A stretch of 64,000 nucleotides of DNA, from the NCBI RefSeq assembly GCF_902833225.1, contig NZ_CADFEI010000009.1:186001-250000 (forward strand), in the 5' to 3' direction. The position numbers and the translations under genes are program-made. The stretch is from Burkholderia sp. BCC1644 (GTDB lineage: Bacteria; Pseudomonadota; Gammaproteobacteria; Burkholderiales; Burkholderiaceae). Below, one piece after another: positions 8,323-17,928 of the stretch; the first letter of the stretch is position 1; each line of letters begins with the position of its first letter. A model generated the notes under the pieces. The model saw nothing but the letters and a program-made list of their open reading frames with translations, made no database searches and was not told the DNA's origin.

Positions 8323-9630
8323 TCACGACTGCTCAAGGTACGCAACGAGTTCCCATGCAACTTGCTCGACGTGCTGGCGCGTACCCATCATGCTGTCGAG
8401 CACCGCCAGCTTTCTCGGTTCATGCACTACGACGGACGGCAAGGCGTCTCCCTTCAGGAATCGGCGTGTCGTATCGCCAGCCTGACCCGCACCGAGCTTC
8501 GCGCACCATACGCCGTCTTCCGGGCAGGATTGGCCGGTGTGTGCAACCGTACCCAACGGCAGACGGGACGCGACGCTTTCAGATTGATCAGTCTGTGAGG
8601 TCTTTTCCGTCGATCCTGGAAGCGGTAGTCCCGTCGCAGGATCGAGATGCTTGGTTTTCGCCATCTCGTTGATGAAATCATCCGAAGGCTTCGGCGGCGG
8701 CGTAGCTGCGTCTTGCTCCTTCTGCCACTGGAATGTCCCGTTCCACGTCGGGAGCTTTGCAGGAGGCAGCGGAACGATATTGTTGAGATCGGGAACCTTG
8801 GGATTACGGCCGTCATTGGCTCGAAGAAATTTTCCGATAACGTTGTATCGGTGAACACGCTCAGGATCGGCGTGAACGTCGAGATTACTTACTGGGTCAT
8901 TCCCACCATTTGCGTCAAACGCGCTCTCAAGCAAAATCGCCGATTGACTGCTTCCTGCTGCGACGCTCATTTGAAATGCTTTGGCAGCATCGCTGAATTT
9001 CTTGTCGATCTGCAGACTCACGCCGAGATAATTCGCCGCCTCAGCATGCCCCTGCTCCGCGGCACATTGAAACATCTGACGAGCGATGTCGGGCGCAGCA
9101 TCGGCTGGGTCGAGCAAGTTTGCAACATAATACTGAGCATCAGCGTTACCCAGATCGGCCGCCTTACGAATGTACCGGCGCCCAGCATCTTCATCGTGTT
9201 GGAGGCCGTAGCCATTGAGCAGGTAGTGGCCAATATCGTAATAGCCACTAGGTACGCCTGCCTTAATCAGTTGCTCGGCGAGATCTACGCTTTCCTTCTC
9301 AGCATCAGGTGACGATGTGGCGCCAGACGAAATCAGAATTTGTAGATTGTGGTTGGCCTTGTAATGTCCATGCGCTGCTGCAATCCGGTAGTAGCGAGCG
9401 ACATCATTGAAATCCTTTGGCCCATCTTTTTTCTCAAGATACCGGCCGTATTGGAATAATTTATCTGCATCAGGATCGAGAGGTGGCAGATGATCGACCT
9501 CACGCACGCAGGAAAAAGCAAGTTTCAGACGAACAGCACTCACATCAGGTAACGAATTCATAGCATTTTCGCTCTTAGAGCAAGCTGCCAGTAGGCACAA
9601 AAACAGTAGGACGATGGGAGCTCTATTCAT
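8323..9630 (-). CDS. Sel1-repeat lipoprotein, Tli5-type T6SS immunity protein
   Basis: A 435-residue full-length paralogue with a lipobox (LCLLAAC), Sel1-like repeats over about residues 55-260, a DUF6396-like segment and a C-terminal domain of about 90 residues. That domain contains SCPEDGVW, RRFLKGDALPSVVVHEPRKLAVLDSMMGT and VEQVAWELVAYL. It starts directly after the phospholipase stop, so it is co-expressed with the effector. Immunity proteins of Tle5 phospholipases are periplasmic and block the enzyme on its way to the inner membrane. The role here follows from gene order and the Sel1 type; no binding data can be seen. Base composition is clearly less GC-rich than surrounding housekeeping genes. 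Confidence 0.82.
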   Translation of the reverse strand: MNRAPIVLLFLCLLAACSKSENAMNSLPDVSAVRLKLAFSCVREVDHLPPLDPDADKLFQYGRYLEKKDGPKDFNDVARYYRIAAAHGHYKANHNLQILISSGATSSPDAEKESVDLAEQLIKAGVPSGYYDIGHYLLNGYGLQHDEDAGRRYIRKAADLGNADAQYYVANLLDPADAAPDIARQMFQCAAEQGHAEAANYLGVSLQIDKKFSDAAKAFQMSVAAGSSQSAILLESAFDANGGNDPVSNLDVHADPERVHRYNVIGKFLRANDGRNPKVPDLNNIVPLPPAKLPTWNGTFQWQKEQDAATPPPKPSDDFINEMAKTKHLDPATGLPLPGSTEKTSQTDQSESVASRLPLGTVAHTGQSCPEDGVWCAKLGAGQAGDTTRRFLKGDALPSVVVHEPRKLAVLDSMMGTRQHVEQVAWELVAYLEQS

Positions 9631-9632
9631 GA

Positions 9633-11657
9633 TTAATCGAGCTTGCTTCGCGTGGTCGTAGCTGTTTGAAAGCTAACAATCGAAACGGTAGGCGATTGCG
9701 ATTTTGAGTTCATAAGCCTTTGATTATTCGAAAGAAGGCTTTTCCAAGAATCATATGCAGACTCCATGTCGTCACCCACTGCATAGGCTCTGAGCATGTC
9801 TTTGCCCCCACCCTGCGAGTTTGAGGAAGCCGATCTTGTGTGAATAGTCCACAGTCTTTTCCGAAGTGCCTTGGTTACGTCTCCATTTTCGTGCGCGATG
9901 TTCAGCTCACTATCCACCTCCATGCTGCGCGTGTTAACGTTCGCAGACCCATGAGTCGTGAACACATCGTCGATCAGCATGATCTTGCTATGTACATATG
10001 TGTTCATCCAATTTCCGGCCGGGGAATCGGGTGCAACCAACGTGCATATTAGCGTCTTGAGCCCAGGAATGTCTCCAGGGATAATTTTTCCCCGCTTGTT
10101 GTCATCGATCTTGGCATCCAATTCATTTAATTGCTGCTGCAACTTCTTTTTCTGCGCATCCATTTTTGCGTAATACGACGCCATCTGCTCCGGCGTCCCT
10201 GCACCATACACCTTTGCGTTCTGAACGGCGCTGTCCACCCCGTCGATCCGAGTCTGCAAGTCCCAGCGTTGCTGCTGCATCACATCATCGCGCTCCATTC
10301 TCGTCACGTTGGGCATCGTGTCCGCATGGCCCAGCGACTCCATCATCCGATACGTCGATACCTGCCCATGGTCCAACGCATCATCGCTGGAATTGGTGAC
10401 CACGAACAGGTAAAGCGGTCCGTGCTTGCCGATGTCTCGGCCACCGCCGGTCTGCCGGTTGATTGCGGTTTTGATGTGATCGACCAGCGGCGGCCAACGG
10501 AAATACTGGTTCTCTATATAGATGTAACGTGTCGCATTATCTGTCGTCTGCTTGTACATCGAACGGATATCACGACGGTTTTCCGCTGCCTGCGATTGGG
10601 TCCGCAGAATTTGCGCCCGCAAGGGCGTCCCTCGACTCTTGTCGACAGCGAGGCGTTTGGCGAGTGACCGTCGCGGCGTCGTCAAATCCATGTTGGTCGT
10701 GTGTTGCCACGCACGACAGAAATTTACGTTCAGGTGTTCAAGGATTGGCCCGGTCACCATCGCGGACATGTCCTGCCTCGGCGTTGCGCCATTGCGACCG
10801 GCGCGCGCATGCATCCGCGCAAACGAATGTTGATCGTCGTCCCAATATGCGTCCAGCGTGTTGTGGCCCATTACGAAGCCAACCGCATGCTCCGGCCATT
10901 CATAGTCGACCATCACGGATTTTTGGTGATGCGAAGGCTCGCTGCTAAAGCCGACCGTAACGGCCTCCTCGTTCAGGCTCTTGTCGTCCCGGAACATCAT
11001 CTCGCGATGGATGATTTCCCAGCGATCCTTCAACGAGAAATCGCGCGTCGCCATCTCGATGCAGGGCAGCCCCGGAATGCCGAGAATCTTGTCTCCTGGC
11101 TGTGGCGGAGGCAAACCCGCCGCATGCCGCGCACGCAGTTTTGCGGCGATCTCTTCTTTAAAGTCATCGCGATAAAGCGATGGAGAGACCTTGCGTGCTT
11201 CCTTGTACCAGGCGCGGTCGTATTCTCTCTCTGCGTCGTTCTCGTTCTGAAACGCCCGACTTCTTAGCCAGTTCAATCCAGGCGTCGAATTCTCACTGAA
11301 CTGGGCAACTGCCAGAGAGTCGGCCCAGCACAGAATCCGAACTCGAACGCCTTGCAGCCCCTTCGTAACGAGCAGCTCACCAATGTTCATCGAAGCGACC
11401 CCAAGCTCACGCTTGAAGTACATCGACGGCTGGAACCCCCAGCAGATGATGTCGACGCTGTACTTCGCCGCCAAGATGGCGTCATACACGGCCCCGAACG
11501 CTTCCCGACCGTTCACGAGCGGCCTGTATGAGCAATCAACCGGATGAAACTCGACGCCCTTTTTCTCGTCGTTGATGTCCACGAACCACGGAAAGGTCGG
11601 AGATGCGGTCGAAGTATGGTTGAGCGCCATCGGCGTCGTTATCGTCTTGTCTGTCAT
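9633..11657 (-). CDS. Tle5-type phospholipase D, T6SS antibacterial effector
   Basis: A 674-residue phospholipase D-superfamily protein without a signal peptide. Two HxKxxxxD motifs are intact, HQKSVMVD at about 244-251 and HSKIMLID at about 556-563, each followed by the expected GHN or GSAN segment. A predicted coiled coil (AQKKKLQQQLNELDAKI) lies near 501-517. Such enzymes, called Tle5 or PldA/PldB in Pseudomonas, are carried by VgrG and hydrolyse phosphatidylethanolamine in rival cells. The start codon overlaps the vgrG stop (ATGA at 11654-11657), and two immunity-type lipoproteins follow. No DUF4123 adaptor is present, consistent with direct loading on VgrG. Confidence 0.88.
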   Translation of the reverse strand: MTDKTITTPMALNHTSTASPTFPWFVDINDEKKGVEFHPVDCSYRPLVNGREAFGAVYDAILAAKYSVDIICWGFQPSMYFKRELGVASMNIGELLVTKGLQGVRVRILCWADSLAVAQFSENSTPGLNWLRSRAFQNENDAEREYDRAWYKEARKVSPSLYRDDFKEEIAAKLRARHAAGLPPPQPGDKILGIPGLPCIEMATRDFSLKDRWEIIHREMMFRDDKSLNEEAVTVGFSSEPSHHQKSVMVDYEWPEHAVGFVMGHNTLDAYWDDDQHSFARMHARAGRNGATPRQDMSAMVTGPILEHLNVNFCRAWQHTTNMDLTTPRRSLAKRLAVDKSRGTPLRAQILRTQSQAAENRRDIRSMYKQTTDNATRYIYIENQYFRWPPLVDHIKTAINRQTGGGRDIGKHGPLYLFVVTNSSDDALDHGQVSTYRMMESLGHADTMPNVTRMERDDVMQQQRWDLQTRIDGVDSAVQNAKVYGAGTPEQMASYYAKMDAQKKKLQQQLNELDAKIDDNKRGKIIPGDIPGLKTLICTLVAPDSPAGNWMNTYVHSKIMLIDDVFTTHGSANVNTRSMEVDSELNIAHENGDVTKALRKRLWTIHTRSASSNSQGGGKDMLRAYAVGDDMESAYDSWKSLLSNNQRLMNSKSQSPTVSIVSFQTATTTRSKLD

Positions 11658-14512
11658 GCATCGTCTCCCGACCCTGTACCGAGCAGGTTACTGTACCGCG
11701 TTCTGTTCAAAGCTCGATCACCCGGCGGCTCGATATCCGTGGCAGTACTGCTCTCGTGATACTGAAACCCCTGATTCGCAAGCGCACCATTCGCCGCATC
11801 CCGATACTCCCCCGGCACCGGAATCTCGTGCTTCACGCCATTGGCCATCTCCAGCGTGTACTTCTGCGTGGTGACCTGATGATCGATCGGCAACTGCCCT
11901 GACTTGTCGAACACGCCCTGCTTGACCAGCGCCCCGTCCGCATAAAGCTTGTATGGCATACCCACCGGAACGACACCAGTGGCAGACGGCGAAGCCATCG
12001 TATTCAGCATCAACCGCCGCGTCGGCAGATCCTTGAACGCGGGATTGGTCACGTCCATGCTCGTCGGGCCGCTGAACGCATGCTGCGCCCCCTTCACGTC
12101 GATTTTGCCCGGTGCATGAATCTCGATGTCGCCGCCTTTGAGCCGGATGTACGCGCCGCCCGACGTCAACAAAATCTCCTGTTGCGCCGAAGCCTGAACC
12201 TTCTCCGTAACAGACGCCAGCAACAGCGACTTCTGCGCCGTCACTTCGACATTGTCTGCATGAGTCTGAACCTCGATCTTCCCCTTCGCCGCAAACAGCT
12301 TCATCCCGGCGTTCTGCACGAACAGGCTCAGCTTCTCCGTAATGCTGGCAACGAGCGACTTGCCGGTCGCAACGTGCGTGCTTTGCCCGCTGACGATATT
12401 GACGTGCTGATCGGCTGCAACGTGCGTCGACTTCTGCGTCGACAGGCCGATGCCCGCAGGCGCGGCAACCAGGATCACGGGCTGCTTGAACGCGCCGGCG
12501 TCGCCCGTCCCTCCGCCGGCTGTCACACCGCCACCGCCCGTCGCCCCTGATTCGTTGTGCTGCGCCGCATCGGCAAAGGCCTTGAACGTGTCGTGCCCAT
12601 CCTTCAGGCTTTCCGCCTTCGACGTTTCGCTCGCCTGCGACAAGCCGTCGAGGATACTCACCGAGCCGTTCAACTGACGCGTCGCCAACGTGGTATCGAG
12701 CGGCTGACTGGCGACCGGGTGCGTCGTCACGAACAACCCTCGCCCGGCCCGCAGCGCACCGTAGGCCTCCGAACTCAGATCGAAGCCCTTGCCCAGGTAA
12801 CTGCCCCGCGTGTTGTCGGTCTGATCGATCAGGTAGCCCAGGTGCAACGCCGCGTTCGTACTGCTGCTGTATAGGTGTACGCGGTTCTGGCCCGTCGAAT
12901 CGTCCATCACCATCTGGTTGTAGCCGCTCCCCGAGAATTCCTGGGACCGGTAACCCGACAGCAGGGCATTCGAATGCCATCGTGGCTTCGCGCCCCCGTT
13001 GTACACCCGGTGCAGCGCAATCGGACGATCGATGTCGTTCCCGATATGGCCAATCAACAGTTCCTCGCCGGCGCGCGGCATGTGCACGCCGCCATACCCG
13101 TCGCCGGTATCGGATTGCGCGACACGCACCCAGCACGACGCCCGCTCGTCGCCCTCGTTGTGCCGGTCCCAGATGAACAGCACCTTGATCCGGTTCAGGT
13201 CGTCGGTATACGCCTGCTCCCCCTTCGGACCGGCAACGATGGCCGATTCGAGCTTTGCTTCGGGCTTTTTGTGTTCGAGGGGGCTGTGATACGGGACCGA
13301 CGTGCGCTGCGCTTCGATGGCGACTCGATAGAAACCCGTCGAGCCATCGGCATGCGACACGGAGAACCGCTTGTCCGTGTCGTCCGCATCGGCCTGCTTC
13401 ACTGCCTGATAGAGGCTATGCGGGTAATTCGCTTCGTGTCCGGAAAGCGGAACGTTGTTGACGATGATCCACTCGACCTCGATCACCGCGAATTCCCGGT
13501 GGTCAGCCGCGTCCTGATCATGCTCGGGATGCCCGGTCAGCGTGAACCGCCGCCCCGCATCGATGCGGCGCACGCCGCCGACACCGTCGTAACGCTTGGC
13601 CTGCGACTCCCATTCCTCCATGCGGATCTTGCTGAGATGGTCGCCACGCTCCTGTTCGGGGTACGTATAGCCGCCCGTGTATTCATACACCTCGGCCTGC
13701 AACGGGAGATCGCCCTGATTGGCCATGGTGGGAACCGATGTCGCCTTCGGATTGGCTGGCGTGGCTGGATTCTTGTAGTCGAACGTTCGGGTCGACAGCA
13801 GGACGGACTGCAGCGTCCGGGTTCCGGCCCACTGCGTAAAGGCGTCCACTTCACCACGCACGCTCGCGCGGGAGAAATCGACGGTTGCCGGCGCAAGCGG
13901 CTCGAGCGTCTGAAGACGATCGGTGATCACCAGCGTATGCGACTTTCCGTCCTGCGCCTGTTTCCAGATGCCGTACAGGCCCTCGGATTCGAGCAACCGG
14001 TGCACGAAATTCCAGTCGGTTTCGTCCTGACGACAGTAGGAGCGTGAAGGCAGCGGTTGCGACAGTTCAAAGCGATACATCCCGCGTGCCTGCGGATGAT
14101 CATTGAACACATCGGAAATGATCGCGTCGACACTCTTGTCTTGCCAGTGACGCTGGTCGCGGCGGAATTTCAGGAAATGCAGCCACGACGAGAAACTGAG
14201 CTGATAACACGCGAGGCCGCCGTCCACGCCGAGTTTTCTCGCGGTATGAACGTAGCCGTGGTGAGGCAGATAGGTCTTGTCGGTCTGCTGAATCCACAGC
14301 GTGATGGGCTGCGAAATCAGTGTCTTGAGCTGGACATCGTTCGACGTCGACACGCAGTCGATCATGAACAGGTAATCTCGACCGATGCGGGACTGCCCGA
14401 ACACCCGGTGCGGGATCAACACGTTACTGCCAAGCGGTGTATCGAGCTTGAGAAGTCGTTCCTGTTGAACCAGCCCTCCCGTGAGTGTCCCGATCATGCT
14501 GTGCGCATCCAT
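11654..14512 (-). CDS. vgrG: Type VI secretion tip protein VgrG with C-terminal extension
   Basis: A 952-residue spike protein. The N-terminal 400 residues are the gp27-like part (CRQDETDWNFVHRLLESEGLYG is diagnostic). The gp5/OB-like part follows, with CWVRVAQSDTGDGYG and PRAGEELLIGHIGNDIDRP, and then a DUF2345 beta-helix at about residues 665-810. The last 140 residues form an extra domain with beta-rich, transthyretin-like features (VGMPYKLYADGALVKQGVFDKSG). In other systems such a domain docks a specific effector, here presumably the phospholipase encoded next. It is the first gene of a four-gene operon. No structural T6SS genes are in the window, so the secretion machine is encoded elsewhere. 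Confidence 0.92.
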   Translation of the reverse strand: MDAHSMIGTLTGGLVQQERLLKLDTPLGSNVLIPHRVFGQSRIGRDYLFMIDCVSTSNDVQLKTLISQPITLWIQQTDKTYLPHHGYVHTARKLGVDGGLACYQLSFSSWLHFLKFRRDQRHWQDKSVDAIISDVFNDHPQARGMYRFELSQPLPSRSYCRQDETDWNFVHRLLESEGLYGIWKQAQDGKSHTLVITDRLQTLEPLAPATVDFSRASVRGEVDAFTQWAGTRTLQSVLLSTRTFDYKNPATPANPKATSVPTMANQGDLPLQAEVYEYTGGYTYPEQERGDHLSKIRMEEWESQAKRYDGVGGVRRIDAGRRFTLTGHPEHDQDAADHREFAVIEVEWIIVNNVPLSGHEANYPHSLYQAVKQADADDTDKRFSVSHADGSTGFYRVAIEAQRTSVPYHSPLEHKKPEAKLESAIVAGPKGEQAYTDDLNRIKVLFIWDRHNEGDERASCWVRVAQSDTGDGYGGVHMPRAGEELLIGHIGNDIDRPIALHRVYNGGAKPRWHSNALLSGYRSQEFSGSGYNQMVMDDSTGQNRVHLYSSSTNAALHLGYLIDQTDNTRGSYLGKGFDLSSEAYGALRAGRGLFVTTHPVASQPLDTTLATRQLNGSVSILDGLSQASETSKAESLKDGHDTFKAFADAAQHNESGATGGGGVTAGGGTGDAGAFKQPVILVAAPAGIGLSTQKSTHVAADQHVNIVSGQSTHVATGKSLVASITEKLSLFVQNAGMKLFAAKGKIEVQTHADNVEVTAQKSLLLASVTEKVQASAQQEILLTSGGAYIRLKGGDIEIHAPGKIDVKGAQHAFSGPTSMDVTNPAFKDLPTRRLMLNTMASPSATGVVPVGMPYKLYADGALVKQGVFDKSGQLPIDHQVTTQKYTLEMANGVKHEIPVPGEYRDAANGALANQGFQYHESSTATDIEPPGDRALNRTRYSNLLGTGSGDDA

Positions 14513-14640
14513 AGCGCCTCTCTCAGAATTATGTTGTTCTTGACTGACGATTCTACGAATGACGATTCTGTGACGTCAATCGGGAGGAATTCAAATAATT
14601 GAAAACTGTAATCGTTCATTCATTCATATGAATGCATTTA
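14513..14640. promoter_or_regulatory. AT-rich vgrG upstream region with repeats
   Basis: This AT-rich stretch upstream of vgrG contains a direct repeat TGACGATTCT (14545-14554 and 14560-14569, period 15 bp) and a perfect 14-bp palindrome CATTCATATGAATG (14621-14634). It very likely holds the vgrG promoter; which protein uses the repeats is unknown. Confidence 0.4.
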
Positions 14641-14794
14641 GTAATTGCGCCCTGCTGCTTCGCACAACCCATTCGCACCTATATCCCGGCAGCACCGTGA
14701 CGCTTGGCCATCGCGCGCCGCGCAACGCGAAGCCGCGTCCCGCCGTGATCGAATTCATCGACGGATCGGGCGCGACCGCCACGCTTTCCCGCGC

Positions 14795-14818
14795 CACTTC
14801 GCCGGGTTCGGCGAAGTG
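14795..14818. other. Perfect 10-bp hairpin in the polB upstream region
   Basis: CACTTCGCCG-GGTT-CGGCGAAGTG forms a strong stem with no T-run. It lies in the roughly 320-bp non-coding stretch between the vgrG promoter region and polB; I see no gene or other signal in that stretch. Possible operator or structured leader. Confidence 0.35.
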
Positions 14819-14962
14819 ACGCGGTACATCGCCCCGGGCATGCGGGTGCTGATGCGGCCATCGTGATGCCCTGATGTCGTGACGCTCCGGCGCCCGGCGC
14901 CTGCGGATCCCCCGCCCAAGCGCTAAAATCCGCCGCCTGAGCATCCACGACGAGCAAGCGTT

Positions 14963-17347
14963 TTGACGGCGTTCGAGCAGGGTTTCATCCTCACCCGCCA
15001 CTGGCGGGACACCGCATCCGGCATCGAGATCGAGTTCTGGCTGGCAACCGAACACGGTCCGCGCCGCGTACGCTTGCGCCCGCAGGAAGCCGTCGCGTTC
15101 ATCCCGGCCGAACAGCAGGCGCTCGCCGAACGCGCGCTGGCCGGCGAGCGCGAAGCCGAGCTGCGCCCGCTCGCGCTGCGCGACTTCCGGCAGCGGCCGG
15201 TCGTCGGCCTCTATTGCAAGCGCTACCGCCATCTGTCCGGGCTCCAGAAGCGCCTGGCCGCGGCCGGCGTCGACGTCTACGAAGCCGACGTGCAGCCGCC
15301 CGACCGCTACGCGATGGAGCGCTTCATCACGGCCTCGGTGCAGTTTCGCGGGCAGCCCGGCCGTGACGGCACGCTGACGGGTGGCGAACTGAAGCCCGCC
15401 GACGGCTACCGCCCGACGCTGCGCTGCGTGTCGCTCGACATCGAGACCAGCGTCCACGGCGAGCTGTATTCGATCGCACTCGAAGGCTGCGGGCAACGGC
15501 AGGTCTACATGCTCGGCCCGCCGAACGGCGACGCGAGCGGCGGCGCAGGCACGCCGGACTTCGACCTCGACTATTGCGACAGTCGAGCCGCGATACTCGC
15601 GCGGCTCAACGACTGGTTCGAAACACACGATCCCGACGCGGTGATCGGCTGGAACCTCGTGCAGTTCGACCTGCGCATCCTGCATGCGCATTCGGAGCAA
15701 TACGGCATCCCGCTGAAGCTCGGGCGCGGCGGCAGCGTGCTCGACTGGCGCGCGCACGGCCAGCAGCCCGACCACTTCTTCGCGGGCGCGGCCGGCCGGC
15801 TGATCCTCGACGGCATCGACATGCTGAAATCCGCGACGTGGACGTTCCCGTCGTTCAGCCTCGAATACGTGTCGCAGGCGCTGCTCGGCGAAGGCAAGTC
15901 GATCGACAACCCTTACCAGCGGATGGACGAGATCCAGCGCCGCTTCGATCACGACAAGCCCGCGCTCGCGCGCTACAACCTGAAGGACTGCGAGCTCGTC
16001 ACACGCATCTTCGACAAGGCCGACCTGCTGTCCTTCGCGCTCGAACGCGCGAGCGTCACGGGCCTCGCGGCCGATCGCACCGGCGGCTCGGTCGCGGCGT
16101 TCACGCACCTGTACCTGCCGCGCATGCACCGGCTCGGTTATGTCGCGCCGAACCTCGGCGACGTGACGGGACAGAACAGCCCCGGCGGCTTCGTGATGGA
16201 TTCGCGCCCCGGCCTGTACGACTCGGTGCTCGTGTTCGACTACAAGAGCCTCTATCCGTCGATCATCCGCACGTTCCTGATCGATCCGGTCGGCCTGATC
16301 GAAGGGCTCGCGAACCCCGGCGACGACGCATCGGTGCCCGGCTTCCTCGGTGCGCGCTTCTCGCGCACCGCGCACTGCCTGCCCGATGTCGTACGCCGTG
16401 TATGGGAAGGCCGCGACGACGCGAAGCGGCAACGCAACGCACCGCTGTCGCAGGCGCTGAAGATCATCATGAATTCGTTCTACGGCGTGCTCGGCTCGAC
16501 GGGCTGCCGGTTCTTCGACCCGCGCCTCGCGTCGTCGATCACGATGCGCGGCCACGAGATCATGCACCGCACGCGCGAGCTGATCGAAGCTCAGGGTTAC
16601 GAAGTGATTTACGGCGATACCGATTCGACGTTCGTGTGGCTCGGCCGCGCACACGGCGACGACGAAGCCGGTACCAAGGGCCGCGCACTCGTCGAGCACG
16701 TGAACCGCTGGTGGCACGCACACCTGCGCGACCACTTCGGGCTCGACAGCGCACTGGAGCTGCAATACGAGCGGCACTACCGCCGCTTCCTGATGCCGAC
16801 CGTGCGCGGCGCGGAAGAAGGCAGCAAGAAGCGCTACGCGGGCCTCTCGGCCACGGCCGACGGCGGCGAGGACCTCGTGTTCAAGGGGCTCGAAACGGTG
16901 CGCACCGACTGGACGCCGCTCGCGCAGCAGTTCCAGCGCGAGCTGTACCGGCGCGTGTTCCGGCGCGAGCCGTACCAGGATTTCATTCGCGATTACGTAC
17001 AGCGCACGCTGTCCGGCGAATTCGACGATCAGCTGGTCTACCGCAAGCGCGTGCGCAGGCCGCTGCGCGAGTACGAACGCAACGTGCCGCCGCACGTGCG
17101 CGCGGCGCGGATCGCCGACGAGTTCAACCACGCGCAGGGCCGGCCGTTGCAGTATCAGCGCGGCGGCTGGATCAGCTACGTGATGACGACGGCCGGCCCC
17201 GAGCCGCTCGAGACGATGCGCTCGCCGATCGACTATGCGTTCTACCTGAGCCGCCAGCTTCAGCCCGTCGCCGATGCGATCCTGCCGTTCCTGCGGGACG
17301 ATTTCGAGCGCGTGATCTCCGGGCAGGGGCAGTTGTTCGGCGACTGA
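14963..17347 (+). CDS. polB: DNA polymerase II (family B)
   Basis: A 794-residue family-B polymerase used for translesion synthesis and replication restart, usually SOS-induced. Length and sequence match E. coli Pol II (GFILTRHWRDT near the start). All exonuclease motifs are present (SLDIET, GWNLVQFDLR, YNLKDCELV), as are polymerase motifs A (DYKSLYPSI), B (KIIMNSFYGVLGS) and C (YGDTDST). The best start is a TTG at 14963 giving MTAFEQGFILTRHW; no ATG fits the conserved N-terminus. I did not find a LexA box I would trust upstream. Confidence 0.95.
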   Translation: MTAFEQGFILTRHWRDTASGIEIEFWLATEHGPRRVRLRPQEAVAFIPAEQQALAERALAGEREAELRPLALRDFRQRPVVGLYCKRYRHLSGLQKRLAAAGVDVYEADVQPPDRYAMERFITASVQFRGQPGRDGTLTGGELKPADGYRPTLRCVSLDIETSVHGELYSIALEGCGQRQVYMLGPPNGDASGGAGTPDFDLDYCDSRAAILARLNDWFETHDPDAVIGWNLVQFDLRILHAHSEQYGIPLKLGRGGSVLDWRAHGQQPDHFFAGAAGRLILDGIDMLKSATWTFPSFSLEYVSQALLGEGKSIDNPYQRMDEIQRRFDHDKPALARYNLKDCELVTRIFDKADLLSFALERASVTGLAADRTGGSVAAFTHLYLPRMHRLGYVAPNLGDVTGQNSPGGFVMDSRPGLYDSVLVFDYKSLYPSIIRTFLIDPVGLIEGLANPGDDASVPGFLGARFSRTAHCLPDVVRRVWEGRDDAKRQRNAPLSQALKIIMNSFYGVLGSTGCRFFDPRLASSITMRGHEIMHRTRELIEAQGYEVIYGDTDSTFVWLGRAHGDDEAGTKGRALVEHVNRWWHAHLRDHFGLDSALELQYERHYRRFLMPTVRGAEEGSKKRYAGLSATADGGEDLVFKGLETVRTDWTPLAQQFQRELYRRVFRREPYQDFIRDYVQRTLSGEFDDQLVYRKRVRRPLREYERNVPPHVRAARIADEFNHAQGRPLQYQRGGWISYVMTTAGPEPLETMRSPIDYAFYLSRQLQPVADAILPFLRDDFERVISGQGQLFGD

Positions 17348-17500
17348 CGCCACGACGCCACCCCATCCACTCTTGCTGGTTCTGTAACACAGCTGGCTCG
17401 GATTCCCCATTTATCCGGGCGGTCCGGGTTCCTAAACTTGTCTCGTCGGTTCAGCCAGGCAAATGCGTGCCGGACCGTAACGAAACCGTCTGAGGAAACC

Positions 17501-17821
17501 GTGAAATCCATCATCGTCACCATCGCCGCCGCCGCTGCCGCCACCGCTCTCCTCGCCGCACCGGCCGTGTCCTACGCACAATCGTCGCACTCGACGCTCA
17601 CGCGTGCCCAGGTGCGCCAGGAGCTGTTCGACCTCGAATCGGTCGGCTACGTGCCGATCGCGGCCGACGGCGAGAACTATCCGGGCGACATCGTCGCCGC
17701 GCAGGAACGCCTGGCCGCCAAGCGCCTCGCCGAACGCAAGAACGCGGAAGCAGCCTACGGGTCGAACGGCGCACCGGGCACGGAGTCGGGTGCGCCGGCC
17801 GTCGCGACGGTGAAGCAGTAA
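17501..17821 (+). CDS. DUF4148-family exported protein
   Basis: A 106-residue protein with a clear signal peptide (alanine-rich core, cleavage after SYAQ) followed by the DUF4148 signature LTRAQVRQELFDLESVGY and a short helical tail (AAQERLAAKRLAERKNAEAAYG). DUF4148 proteins are small periplasmic proteins abundant in Burkholderia with no settled function. The start is the GTG at 17501, 2 nt after GAGGAAAC; an upstream ATG at 17438 would put residues before the signal peptide. It appears to be a single-gene unit. Confidence 0.85.
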   Translation: MKSIIVTIAAAAAATALLAAPAVSYAQSSHSTLTRAQVRQELFDLESVGYVPIAADGENYPGDIVAAQERLAAKRLAERKNAEAAYGSNGAPGTESGAPAVATVKQ

Positions 17822-17928
17822 CGCGCCGCCGGTCGCGCGGCGACGGATGTTCTTGCGGGCCGCCCTCGGCCCGTCCGGCTAAAATACCGGCCTGCCGCGC
17901 GTCCCGCCGCGGCCGGAGGACATTCATC

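Noticed and set aside
14628..14819. Short plus-strand frame before polB (63 codons)
   Set aside because: No recognisable sequence or ribosome site; it ends inside a strong hairpin and is more likely non-coding.
14624..17410. 928-codon open frame on the minus strand opposite polB
   Set aside because: It is the antisense shadow of a clear DNA polymerase II gene; long shadow frames are expected at this GC content and the translation is Arg/His/Ala-rich with no domain.
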